Positions 55,352 through 63,856 of a DNA stretch of 64,000 nt are shown here, in pieces; position 1 is the first letter of the stretch, and every line of letters begins with the position of its first letter. The notes below the pieces were generated by a model. That model was not told the origin of the DNA. It did no database searches and was given only the letters and a program-made list of their open reading frames with translations. The translations under genes were made by a program, and so were the position numbers. This stretch comes from Anthropogastromicrobium aceti. GTDB lineage: Bacteria > Bacillota > Clostridia > Lachnospirales > Lachnospiraceae. The stretch lies in NCBI RefSeq assembly GCF_025567095.1, contig NZ_JAOQJH010000009.1, one strand, 5' to 3'.

Positions 55352-56272
55352 TCATACATCCTTGTGATCACGAAAATAACATATCATCTCATTTGTCAGG
55401 CTCAGGTCATCGTAAGAATCCTGAGCCTGATCAATTTTGTCGCGCTCGATCCACTCGGCAACAGAGAGTTCTTCCTTATCAAGACGAATATCCTGTTCTC
55501 CATCTGCTTCACAGAAAAATCCAGTAAGCAGCGTATCTGTAAATGACCACGGCTGGCTCTTGTAATAGCGAAGATTCTTTACCCTAATACCTGTCTCTTC
55601 CATTACCTCTCTTGCTACTGTCTGCTCAAGTGTCTCTCCAATCTCGGTAAAGCCTGCTACAAGTGCATATCTGGTATACGTTCTTCCTGCATACTTTGTC
55701 ATAAGAAGCTTTGACCCCTTCGTTACAGCAATAATAACTGCCGGATTTATGCGCGGATATACTCGACTGCCGCACTTCTCGCAATAAAGCATACGCTCCT
55801 TATGATCTTTCTTTAATAAGCCACCGCAGTGACCGCAGTAACGATTGTTTCTATACCAGCCATCAAGCTGAAGCGCCGTAATTCCAGCAAAAGCAATAAA
55901 ACGAGGCATTATCTCACGCATATCACGTCTGTTTTTCCATGCTCCCGTAAGTCCTTTTGTATTTTCAAGCGCCTGTAAGCGATCTGATGGACCAGATGTC
56001 ATGTTGCTCTCATCCTCAATCAATCCCGTATCGTCCTTCCCTGTCATCTGCTTTAAAAAATAATGTCTTCCGTCAATGGCAAATAAATAAACAGCACCGT
56101 AAAGCGGCTCTGCAAGCTCCTTGAATGTTGGTATGTACCAGCTGTTCTTTTCTTTTTTATCTTGGCATAACAGCACTGTTCCATCCTTTATGCAAATACA
56201 AAAATCTGTGATTTGTGGCTGATATTCAATGTAATGATTATCATATTGATGTGGTGTAATATCCTGTATCAT
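55352..56272 (-). CDS. nudC: NAD+ diphosphatase (NudC-type Nudix hydrolase)
   Basis: 306 residues: N-terminal domain with DGRHYFL, a zinc ribbon (CGHCGGLL, CEKCGSRVYP), then the Nudix box G-X5-E-X7-REVMEETG (FTEIGETLEQTVAREVMEETG). The SQPWSFTDTLLTGF segment is the NudC fingerprint. It hydrolyses NAD(H), and in some bacteria decaps NAD-RNA. Start at 56272 with GGAGGAG. Confidence 0.92.
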   Translation of the reverse strand: MIQDITPHQYDNHYIEYQPQITDFCICIKDGTVLLCQDKKEKNSWYIPTFKELAEPLYGAVYLFAIDGRHYFLKQMTGKDDTGLIEDESNMTSGPSDRLQALENTKGLTGAWKNRRDMREIMPRFIAFAGITALQLDGWYRNNRYCGHCGGLLKKDHKERMLYCEKCGSRVYPRINPAVIIAVTKGSKLLMTKYAGRTYTRYALVAGFTEIGETLEQTVAREVMEETGIRVKNLRYYKSQPWSFTDTLLTGFFCEADGEQDIRLDKEELSVAEWIERDKIDQAQDSYDDLSLTNEMICYFRDHKDV

Positions 56273-56398
56273 GTTTTTCTCCTCCTGCAAATATCCTATC
56301 ACAGTTATAAATCATATGCAATTAGTTCTGTTTAAATAGGAACCACAACATATAAACAAACATATCCTATAAGGAGCAAACTTTTTGAGGATTCCTAC

Positions 56399-57250
56399 AT
56401 GCCAACTGTTATTATTGATCCCGGCCACGGCGGAATGGATCCCGGTGCTGTCTATAAGGGAAGACAGGAAAAAGATGATAATCTTAGACTGGCTCTTGCT
56501 GTCGGTGAACTACTCTCTCAAAACGGTGTTGATGTTTTGTATACACGCACAGATGATGTTTATGACAGTCCTTACCGAAAGGCAATGATTGCAAATGAAA
56601 GCGGTGCTGATTATCTAATATCCTTTCATCGAAATGCCTCTCCAATTGCCGGAAACGCATCTGGCATCGAAACACTAGTCTATGCTGACCGCGGCGTAGC
56701 TGCACAAATGGCACGCGATATTAACAGAGAGCTTGCCGCACTTGGCTTTCGCGATATTGGCGTAATTGAGCGCCCTGGCCTTGCGGTGCTTCGTCGTTCT
56801 CGCATGCCTGCTGTTTTAATTGAAACTGGTTTTATCGACAATGATGCTGACAATCTAAAATTTGACGAGGAGTTTGAGGAAATAGCTGCTGCAATTTCAA
56901 ATGGAATACTGGAAACACTTAAAAATGAAGGTCAGCTGCCTGATTCAATCTCATCAGTCTCATATCCTCCTGAAAGCTCCAACAACAGTCAAAATGAACG
57001 GCCGCCTTCTCCTCTATCTGACAATACACCTGCCTCCAAACTTTATCGTGTTCAAGTCGGTGCCTTTAAAAATAGGAATTATGCCTACGAATTAAATTCT
57101 CAGCTCACTGAAGAAGGTTTTCCAGCTTTTATTTTAATGGATGGAGATTTGTATAAGGTTCAAGTTGGCGCATTCTCTCGCCTCGAAAATGCAATCCGCA
57201 TGGAATACCGTCTGCGTGCTGCTGGGTATGACACCTATATTACAACATGA
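56399..57250 (+). CDS. N-acetylmuramoyl-L-alanine amidase (Amidase_3) with SPOR domain, no signal peptide
   Basis: 283 residues. Amidase_3 domain from the first residue: VIIDPGHGGMDPGA (His ligand), the Glu in GRQEKDDN, ISFHRNAS (His ligand) and IETGFIDND (catalytic Glu). After an S/P/N-rich linker (about 180-215) a SPOR domain follows with LYRVQVGAFKNRNYA and LYKVQVGAFSRLENA. SPOR domains bind denuded septal glycan. Absence of a secretion signal is unusual for an enzyme that must reach the wall; it may use a holin or lysis, or be an intracellular form. Divergent from nudC. Confidence 0.88.
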   Translation: MPTVIIDPGHGGMDPGAVYKGRQEKDDNLRLALAVGELLSQNGVDVLYTRTDDVYDSPYRKAMIANESGADYLISFHRNASPIAGNASGIETLVYADRGVAAQMARDINRELAALGFRDIGVIERPGLAVLRRSRMPAVLIETGFIDNDADNLKFDEEFEEIAAAISNGILETLKNEGQLPDSISSVSYPPESSNNSQNERPPSPLSDNTPASKLYRVQVGAFKNRNYAYELNSQLTEEGFPAFILMDGDLYKVQVGAFSRLENAIRMEYRLRAAGYDTYITT

Positions 57251-57276
57251 CAGTCATTGCAAAACAACGTAAAAAT

Positions 57277-57296
57277 GGCCCGCCAAACAGCGGGCC
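57277..57296. terminator. terminator between the SPOR amidase and the ABC operon
   Basis: GGCCCGC, loop CAAACA, GCGGGCC. On the minus strand it is followed by ATTTTTACG, so it mainly ends the ABC operon, but it can also serve the plus-strand gene. Confidence 0.8.
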
Positions 57297-57305
57297 TTAA
57301 TAATT

Positions 57306-58178
57306 CTAGCTATTCGTCAAATAAATATATGCATCTTCCAAAGTGATATCATTATCCGGGACACAATTTTCATTTGGCTTTTCTTTGCTTAATACTTTCA
57401 TATGAATTCCATTTTCTACATACTGCTTAGATGAAATGGAATAATTGTTTTCTAACAAACTGGCTTCTTCTGCATTTTGTACCGTACAACTCCAAACACA
57501 GCCCTTTGCATTTTCCAGCAACCCACTCACGCTTCCAGAATATAGAAAACTTCCTTTTTTCATAATGGCAAGCTGTGTACAGGTTGCTGCTAAATCTTCT
57601 ACTACATGAGTGGAAAACAGCACCGTTCTATCCTTTGAAAAATCAACCAGAAGATTGCGGATCCTTATTCTTTCTTCCGGATCTAACCCAGTGGTAGGTT
57701 CATCAATAATCAAAAAATCAGGATTATTAAGAAGTGCCTGTATGAGTCCGACACGTCTCTTCATACCACCAGATAATTGCCGCATTTTTTTATTCTGATG
57801 CTCTGTAAGAGAAGTCTTTTCCAGATAATAGGTAATTCTTTGTTCGAGGTCATTTCTGGATACTCCTGACAGTCCCCCCATATATACAAGACATTCTTTC
57901 ACCGTAAGATTCGGATATAAGTCGATTTCCTGTGGAAGATAACCAATCTTTTTCTGTATTTTCTCATAATTTCCCTCGTTATACAGAATTCCATCAAGCG
58001 AAACCATTCCTTCCGTTTGTTTTAAAACGGTTGTAAGAACCCTCATCAAAGTGGTTTTTCCAGCACCATTCTCACCCAAAAGTCCGTAAATTCCCTTAGG
58101 TATTTCAAGAGATGCCTTATTTACTGCAACTACACCATTTTTAAATCTAACTGTTAAATCATTTATTCTAATACTCAT
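57306..58178 (-). CDS. ABC transporter ATP-binding protein (ABC-2/BcrA type)
   Basis: 290 residues. Walker A GLLGENGAGKTT, signature RQLSGGMKRRVGL, Walker B LIIDEPTTGLDPEER and the switch FSTHVVEDLA. A C-terminal extension of about 80 residues is typical of BcrA-like drug or lantibiotic exporters. Last gene of an operon with the two-component system and two permeases; 3 bases after the second permease stop. Confidence 0.9.
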   Translation of the reverse strand: MSIRINDLTVRFKNGVVAVNKASLEIPKGIYGLLGENGAGKTTLMRVLTTVLKQTEGMVSLDGILYNEGNYEKIQKKIGYLPQEIDLYPNLTVKECLVYMGGLSGVSRNDLEQRITYYLEKTSLTEHQNKKMRQLSGGMKRRVGLIQALLNNPDFLIIDEPTTGLDPEERIRIRNLLVDFSKDRTVLFSTHVVEDLAATCTQLAIMKKGSFLYSGSVSGLLENAKGCVWSCTVQNAEEASLLENNYSISSKQYVENGIHMKVLSKEKPNENCVPDNDITLEDAYIYLTNS

Positions 58179-58181
58179 AAT

Positions 58182-58838
58182 CTATCCTCTTTTCTTTAAA
58201 GCCATTGGTAATACTGCAAATAAAAACAGCCCCGCTATAAAAGACACAAGCGTTCCATAAATCCAACTCTCGGACATTAATTGAGTAGGTTCACAAAAGC
58301 TGAAAGAAAACAATCCCAGATTTCCGAAAAATGAACTTCCCGCTTTTGATATAAGTCCAATGACAATTCCAAATAAACATCCAATACCTGCCCACATATT
58401 TCGAAGCAATGTACACAAAATCACAGAGCATATACTCCAAAGCCAGATAGTTCCAAACATTGCAATGAAATATAAAAGAAATATCTGAATACCCGAAATG
58501 CCTTCGTTTACACTGCCCGGTTTTTGCCAGAAAAACAAAACATATCCAACACAGGAAAGTATTAATAAATATAATATTTGAACGCACACTCTCTGTGATA
58601 TTACTTTTAACTGCTTTTTTTGATCATACAAATGAAATACATCGGCACGCTTACTTTTTACTTCCATCAAATACGTGTCACTACAAAAAATAATTGTTAA
58701 AAATGCTATTGGAGACTGAATCGCTGAACCGATTTCTTCATAGTATACAATCGGATGAATAGCACACAATATCAGTATAAATGCACATGAATAAAAAATC
58801 TTATATAACGACAGGCAGTTTTTTAGTTCCGTTTTCAA
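58182..58838 (-). CDS. ABC transporter permease (second subunit)
   Basis: 218 residues with about six membrane helices. The start is TTG at 58838, which overlaps the stop of the first permease (TTGA), with GGAGGAGG ahead. This gives tight coupling. Sequence is weakly conserved, as usual for ABC-2 permeases. Confidence 0.75.
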   Translation of the reverse strand: MKTELKNCLSLYKIFYSCAFILILCAIHPIVYYEEIGSAIQSPIAFLTIIFCSDTYLMEVKSKRADVFHLYDQKKQLKVISQRVCVQILYLLILSCVGYVLFFWQKPGSVNEGISGIQIFLLYFIAMFGTIWLWSICSVILCTLLRNMWAGIGCLFGIVIGLISKAGSSFFGNLGLFSFSFCEPTQLMSESWIYGTLVSFIAGLFLFAVLPMALKKRG

Positions 58839-59905
58839 TAAACCCTCCTCCTTTTCCAGATTGTAACAGAAATACATACTAATATAACAGATGAAATCAC
58901 AAGCATAATCTGATTTATATTTGACATTTTGGCTACATGTGTTTCAAAAAATCTGCCAGGGAATCGCACCATAATAGAGAACGGTCTCATATAATAAATA
59001 TCATTCTTCATGGTCAGCATATTTGAATATATAATGTGTAAAAACAAGATTGGTGCTGCCGGAAGCGGATTTTTAAATATTACTGCTGTAATTGTATAGA
59101 CACAACATATCATCAAAAGATTCGGCACAATATAGATCAGAGAATTCACGCAAAAATCAATTGGTGTTACTGGAAAGCCCGATTCTAAAGACGTTTTCAA
59201 ACACAGCATAAAGAATATAACATTCAAAATCACTAATACTCCCAGCATACTAATGAATCCGCTTATTACTTTCCCACATATATATTGGATTGCCGTAACA
59301 GGCTTTGTATGTAATAATTCATAGGTATTTTTTCGTGTATCCTGAATAAATAAAAATGATAGCAAGACTGTTGCAAAAAAGGCCATATGCAATCCTGCAA
59401 AATCCGTGAACTTTTTGGCAAAGTACCAGGAAAAAGAATGTTCGGATAATTTCTGTTCGATATAATGATTGATTTCTTCTGCTGTCCCCTTATGAATTTC
59501 AAGGTCCTCATAAGCATCTATTGCATTATAATAGCCATATTGGGATTCCAAAAACTCAGAAGCAGTCTTTACATCCATATTCTGAATTTCTTTCATTACA
59601 TGATCTGCTTCCTGCCTGCTAAATCCAAAACCATTTTTGGAGGTGTCCATTAACGTCTCTTTGATCGTATCTTCCCACTCCCTTCTTCTTTCTTTATCAT
59701 CAGATGTGGGAATGTACCCATCCATGACATCAGCATCTTCCAATGCTACGTCATTTTGTGTGATCTGTTCATTCTGTTTGATATAATGAATTTGCAAATA
59801 CGATGACAGACATTGATACATACTGGCAACTATAATAATCAAGCCAATCCACAAAACAGGGTTCTTTAAATAATCAAGTATACTTCTTTTTATGATTGTT
59901 TTCAT
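58835..59905 (-). CDS. ABC transporter permease (first subunit, with large loop)
   Basis: 356 residues. First membrane helix at about 17-40, then an extracytoplasmic loop of about 120 residues (KERRREWEDTIKETLMD to HYIEQKLSEHSFSWYF), then about five more helices. Such a loop between helices 1 and 2 is typical for ABC-2 exporters of peptide antibiotics. The ATG at 59905 has AGGAAGAG; the longer frame is not supported. Confidence 0.8.
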   Translation of the reverse strand: MKTIIKRSILDYLKNPVLWIGLIIIVASMYQCLSSYLQIHYIKQNEQITQNDVALEDADVMDGYIPTSDDKERRREWEDTIKETLMDTSKNGFGFSRQEADHVMKEIQNMDVKTASEFLESQYGYYNAIDAYEDLEIHKGTAEEINHYIEQKLSEHSFSWYFAKKFTDFAGLHMAFFATVLLSFLFIQDTRKNTYELLHTKPVTAIQYICGKVISGFISMLGVLVILNVIFFMLCLKTSLESGFPVTPIDFCVNSLIYIVPNLLMICCVYTITAVIFKNPLPAAPILFLHIIYSNMLTMKNDIYYMRPFSIMVRFPGRFFETHVAKMSNINQIMLVISSVILVCISVTIWKRRRVY

Positions 59906-60021
59906 TGTATCTCTTCCTTTCTTTATTTCTTTAACAACATCATACAAATCAATTCTCAATAAATTCACAACAAAAAAGACTAAAACCACTTTATTTGTGA
60001 TTTCAGCCTTATAAAGTATTT

Positions 60022-61200
60022 TTATTCAGCTTTGAAAAGAGCTTCTACATGAGCACCGCCTTGTCTGGCATTATATATTTTCAAATTTCCTCCATGCTTT
60101 TCACAGAAAATACGAGAAATATACATACCAAGGCCAAAATGCTTTAAATCATCTTGTGGATTCTTATGATAAAATGGTTCTGTTACTTTTTCCTCAGTAT
60201 CCACAAATCCTATTCCATCATCTTCAACAGAAATTATAAGAAAACCATTCTTTTTCCTTATCTGCAGAGCAATACTTTTTTGCGCATATCGAACCGCATT
60301 TTCCAATAAGTTGTCTGTCACTTCCATGACAAGTTCCTCATCCACTTTCACAACGTTTTGTTCCTGTACGCTTTCTACCTTACATAGTTTACTTTCCTTC
60401 TTGGACAGCATGACAGCTTCTGTCTCAATCTTTTTTGCCAGCTCCAATAATACTATCTCTGAACATTGCAGTTCCCTCTGTTCTAAATTGGACATTTTTC
60501 TCATGTTTTCCGTGAAATGTTCTATTCGGTCAATCTGATACATGCCTGTTTGCAAGATATCCATAATATCCTCTGTTTTTATACTCTCAGCAGATACAAA
60601 CTCTAAGAGCATTTCCTGATACCCTCGCAATATGGAAAGTGGAGAACGTATGTCATGTGCAATTGCATTCCGCAAAGCCTTCTCGTCATCAATCATTCGC
60701 CACATCTTTCTGTTGTTATCTGCTAAAGCACTTCGCATCATTTCAAATTCTTTACACAAAGTTCCCATCTCATCTTTATTTTCATAGGACACATGAAAAT
60801 CCAGTTCATTATCCGCAATCATTTGTGAGGCATCTTTTAATTCCTGCAGAGGTGTCTTTAACTTGTTTTTATAAAAAAAGAATACCGCAGCAACACTCCC
60901 AACAATTGAAAAAATCAATACTGAATATGTTTCCATAAAGTCACACATTTCCGAAAGATGATAGTCCAAACGATTCATCTGCGATTGATTAGGTCTTGAT
61001 ATCTCAATCTCGTATTTCTTTCCATATTGCTGAAACACATCCGTATAATCTGCATAATCAATATATTTTTCCCATATTTTATTCTGCATATTTCTTGCAA
61101 AATGAACTGTAAATCCAGATAACAGAAATGTTGCCGTTAAGCTGATCACAAAATAAAGCAGAATTGTTTTTTTCAGTGACAAGTTTCTTATTTTTTCCAT
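60022..61200 (-). CDS. sensor histidine kinase
   Basis: 392 residues: membrane helices at about 10-32 and 85-108, a short external loop (about 50 residues), HAMP-like linker, HisKA with the phosphorylated His in AIAHDIRSPLS, and HATPase with ENAVRYAQ, DDGIGF and GLGMYIS. The small sensor loop fits kinases that sense antibiotic-like peptides through the ABC transporter. The start at 61200 overlaps the response regulator stop by 13 bases; 61218 is an alternative start. Confidence 0.9.
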   Translation of the reverse strand: MEKIRNLSLKKTILLYFVISLTATFLLSGFTVHFARNMQNKIWEKYIDYADYTDVFQQYGKKYEIEISRPNQSQMNRLDYHLSEMCDFMETYSVLIFSIVGSVAAVFFFYKNKLKTPLQELKDASQMIADNELDFHVSYENKDEMGTLCKEFEMMRSALADNNRKMWRMIDDEKALRNAIAHDIRSPLSILRGYQEMLLEFVSAESIKTEDIMDILQTGMYQIDRIEHFTENMRKMSNLEQRELQCSEIVLLELAKKIETEAVMLSKKESKLCKVESVQEQNVVKVDEELVMEVTDNLLENAVRYAQKSIALQIRKKNGFLIISVEDDGIGFVDTEEKVTEPFYHKNPQDDLKHFGLGMYISRIFCEKHGGNLKIYNARQGGAHVEALFKAE

Positions 61201-61862
61201 CGGTATCCAATCCCCCATACAGTTTCTATGTATTCTTTTTCTGAATAATCCGCTATTTTTTTCCTTATACGCCGTACTAATTCCGTTATCGTTCTACTGT
61301 CCCCTTGTGCATCATATCCACAGACTTGTGCATATATACGTTCTTTATCAAACACCTGCCCTGGATGCATGGATAAGAATTCAATAATCTGATATTCAAT
61401 TTTTGTGAACTCCATCCTGTGTCCAGCTATAGCTACTATTTTTTCAGAATAATCAATCAGCATTTCATCCATGAAACGGTATTTTGTTTTTTGTTGATGC
61501 CTCTCTTCTCTCTTTATGTTTGTAACAATCCTCGCTTCCAACTCCCGAAGACTAAACGGTTTTGTAATATAATCATCCCCGCCCGAAAGCAGCCCATTAA
61601 TTTTATCATCTTCATCAACTCTTGCTGTCAGAAATAAAATTGGACATAACACTTTACTGCGTATCAGACGACATACTTCAATCCCATCCATATGTGGCAT
61701 GTTGATATCCAATAAAATAATATCCGGTTTCATTTTTATTTTATTTAATGCTTCCATTCCGTCTGTAGCTGTAATGGTTTCATATTGTTTCATATTAAAA
61801 TAACTACAAAGCATTTTCACCAATTCTTTATCATCATCGACAACTAAAATCTTGTATTTCAT
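61188..61862 (-). CDS. OmpR-family response regulator
   Basis: 224 residues: receiver with VVDDDKEL, the phospho-acceptor Asp in ILLDINMPHMDG, FLTAR and ITKPFSLREL, then a winged-helix DNA-binding domain ending ETVWGIGYRWKK. The ATG at 61862 has GGAGGTGG ahead. First gene of the five-gene operon; it probably controls its own promoter through the direct repeats at 61895. Confidence 0.93.
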   Translation of the reverse strand: MKYKILVVDDDKELVKMLCSYFNMKQYETITATDGMEALNKIKMKPDIILLDINMPHMDGIEVCRLIRSKVLCPILFLTARVDEDDKINGLLSGGDDYITKPFSLRELEARIVTNIKREERHQQKTKYRFMDEMLIDYSEKIVAIAGHRMEFTKIEYQIIEFLSMHPGQVFDKERIYAQVCGYDAQGDSRTITELVRRIRKKIADYSEKEYIETVWGIGYRWKK

Positions 61863-61884
61863 CCAAACCACCTCCAGTATCCAT

Positions 61885-61914
61885 ATTATACGATAAAACA
61901 CAATAAAAACACAA
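61885..61914 (-). promoter_or_regulatory. promoter of the two-component/ABC operon with 11-bp-phased direct repeats
   Basis: TATAAT at 61890-61885 on the minus strand, with a poor -35 (TTGTGT, 18-base spacer). Two direct copies of TTGTGTTTT lie 11 bases apart over the spacer and -35, the binding layout of OmpR-type regulators. Confidence 0.6.
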
Positions 61915-61944
61915 CAAGAGGGGCTAAAATAATCGAATGTAACA

Positions 61945-61994
61945 ATTCATGCCGAAAGGATACAACCATTAGGTCTATCACTTTCGGCATGAAT
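61945..61994. repeat. 14-bp perfect inverted repeat
   Basis: ATTCATGCCGAAAG and CTTTCGGCATGAAT with a 22-base spacer. No T tract follows; it may be a cryptic terminator, an operator, or the end of a small mobile element. Confidence 0.55.
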
Positions 61995-62083
61995 CATTAA
62001 CATCACTATTTTCTTTCTTCCACTCTTCATATTGAGCTGAAAATCTGTTAAAATATCCTGGTAGCCTGCTTTCACTATTATGA

Positions 62084-62629
62084 TTATACACGCTTATAAA
62101 TTATTGGTTCATCATATCCAAAAATTCTCTTTCCATTAACTTCCATGCTTTCCGATACTTCCAGAAAATTGTCGGAAAACTTTTCCCAAAGTTTGAATGT
62201 CATTACTGGAGAGAACTGGCTTGTGCTGCCTCCTTCCCAGATTCCGTCCTTTTCATGATAAAGTGCCGGGGTAAATTTTTCAGATTTTTCTAGTTTGGAG
62301 TAATCAACATTCTTCATAGAATCATATGAAAATGTATTTTTATCTTCTCCTTTGGGAATTTCATAAGAAGAAAGTAAAATTCCCTGTTCTATTTCCGTGA
62401 TAAGGAAAAGATGTGGAGATGCATGACGTTTCCCATTAACTTCATAATAACTCTCTTCAACAACAAATTTTCCTTTGAAATTTTCAGGCAGGTTATTTAT
62501 TTTGTCATTACAGATTGTATTTACATGTTCCGCATATGGATATATTTTCCCTTCTGCCTGCATCTTATTAAATTGATCCTTATTATCAAAATGTCCTGTC
62601 ATCATTCCTACAAAATTTTCAAGTTTCAT
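62084..62629 (-). CDS. protein of unknown function, possibly CpcT/CpeT-like
   Basis: 181 residues, soluble, no signal peptide. The pattern MTGHFDNKDQF at the start and ALYHEKDGIWEGG later recall the lipocalin-like CpcT/CpeT family (bilin lyases and relatives), but similarity is weak and no pigment pathway is expected. It is next to mobile remnants and could be acquired. Confidence 0.45.
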   Translation of the reverse strand: MKLENFVGMMTGHFDNKDQFNKMQAEGKIYPYAEHVNTICNDKINNLPENFKGKFVVEESYYEVNGKRHASPHLFLITEIEQGILLSSYEIPKGEDKNTFSYDSMKNVDYSKLEKSEKFTPALYHEKDGIWEGGSTSQFSPVMTFKLWEKFSDNFLEVSESMEVNGKRIFGYDEPIIYKRV

Positions 62630-62728
62630 AATATACTTTACCTCCAGGTATTTGCCTAAACATATTGTGTATTCATCGCAAGTACAACTTTATGTATCTT
62701 ACTTACAACATTTTCCAGTTATCTTGTA

Positions 62729-62841
62729 CTATTTTTCTTTTGAACTCGCCATCGCAGCAATATCCAATGAATATGATCGTCCCTCTCCCACAACAACATA
62801 ATCCGGATTTACATCATTCATTGTGATACCTACATCTTGAA
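62729..62841 (-). pseudogene. fragment of a NagD-like HAD hydrolase
   Basis: On the minus strand DVGITMNDVNPDYVVVGEG and RSYSLD read like the middle of NagD-type HAD phosphatases, ending early at a stop (62729). Both the start and the rest of the domain are missing. The upstream side abuts the end of a TnpB-type element, so the gene was split by insertion. Confidence 0.55.
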
Positions 62842-62903
62842 CAACCCCGCCCGACGTGTCGGACGAGGATTCCATTGCAACCGTCAAGATTTCTCACATC
62901 GGG
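62836..62903 (-). ncRNA. omega-RNA-like scaffold at the end of a TnpB remnant
   Basis: On the minus strand, CAATGGAATCC, then stem CCGAC-ACG-TCGGG, then GGGGTTGTTCAAG, directly followed by the HAD gene fragment. The same layout (CAATGGAACC, stem, GGGTTAAG) occurs at the right edge near 63860. In TnpB elements the guide RNA scaffold overlaps the 3' end of the gene and stops at the element end; this fits, but is an inference. Confidence 0.4.
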
Positions 62904-62909
62904 CTGTTT

Positions 62910-63207
62910 TGGAATCGCGATTTAGTCCAGCATTACGCTTTTCCTGACTTCTCAGACATCTTTCGGTGCTTCGCAAGACAGGAACATGATTGCTCCAGTG
63001 CCGTCCATCCACTCCCACATTGTATCATACAATTGACACACATCCAGAAAGTGGTAACAAAAGAGCAAGGGCCAGTTTATCATACAAACCCATTCCTACC
63101 AAGCCAATTGTATAGGCTGCGGCCTGATGTATGGACATTCCATATCTTCGCATGAACAAAAACTTGCCCATCTGACTTGTATAAGCAGGATGTAGCGTTT
63201 GTCCGAA
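62910..63207 (-). pseudogene. decayed TnpB-type transposase (C-terminal part)
   Basis: The minus-strand reading HPAYTSQMGKFLFMRRYGMS, then HQAAAYTIGLVGMGLYDKL, matches the late region of TnpB/OrfB proteins (AYTSQ...AAAYVIG). Frame breaks and stops occur after about 63064, and the N-terminal domains are missing. Remnant of an IS605/IS607-type element inserted into a HAD gene. Confidence 0.6.
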
Positions 63208-63262
63208 TTGATTGTTCTTGACAGCTCCATACAAATTACCTCGATTGTAAATCAGCCAATGG

Positions 63263-63318
63263 TTGCAATATCCTTTTAAATATGTTATTATTATAGCATA
63301 TTTAATAAGATATTGCAA
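63263..63318. promoter_or_regulatory. 22-bp near-perfect inverted repeat around an AT core
   Basis: TTGCAATATCCTTTTAAATATG and its inverse (20 of 22) flank TTATTATTATAG, just upstream of a plus-strand ATG with GGAGG (63350). Likely an operator-promoter region of a gene now truncated, or an element end. Confidence 0.5.
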
Positions 63319-63349
63319 GTGTCGATTGCAAAAAAGAATGGAGGCTTTT

Positions 63350-63406
63350 ATGGACGATTTTAACAGAAAACGACATTTGATTTTCTATCTGCAGAACATT
63401 TTATGA
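63350..63406 (+). pseudogene. truncated 18-codon reading frame
   Basis: Good ribosome site (GGAGG) and ATG, but the frame ends after MDDFNRKRHLIFYLQNIL, a few bases into the end of the AraC fragment on the other strand. It looks like the 5' end of a lost gene. Family not recognised. Confidence 0.35.
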
Positions 63407-63856
63407 CAGCATATCCTTCACACATGTACTTCGATAGTCACTCGGCGAAATTTTATATCTTTCCTTGAATACCCGGTTAAATGTCCTCTGGCTTTCAAAT
63501 CCACTATCTAGGCAAATATTTGTAATAGAACCGCTCGTATTTTCCAAGCAATGACATGCATAGTTCAACCTTGCATCATTAAGATACTGATTGAAATTTC
63601 TATGGAAGGTTTTGGAAAAGAGTCTGGATAAGACATATTTACTCACACCCAGGTCTTTTGCCATTTCTTCCAATGATAACTTTTTCTTGAAATTTGCTGA
63701 TATATAGGAAACCGTCTGGTAAATAAGGTCTTTGCTCCCCACATGACTCTTCTCTATCAGATTCATTTTTCCTATGCAGCGTGCAAACACAATTTGAAGA
63801 TACGCCTGTGCAACAGTAATATCAGACTGCTCCGTTTCTAAAATCGCATTGCTGAC
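63401..63856 (-). pseudogene. AraC-family regulator, 5' part lost
   Basis: The C-terminal double helix-turn-helix is intact: LSLEEMAKDLGVSKYVLSRLF and ITNICLDSGFESQRTFNRVFKERY with the final SPSDYRS. The frame continues upstream to about 63856 (TEQSDITVAQAYLQIVFARC), then hits a stop where the sequence changes to a TnpB-type element end. The N-terminal sensor domain is missing, so it is a gene fragment. If an internal start is used it might still make a bare DNA-binding domain. Confidence 0.75.

Noticed and set aside
62856..63155. 99-residue plus-strand frame at the right end
   Set aside because: It is the antisense shadow of the TnpB-type sequence read on the minus strand; no ribosome site.
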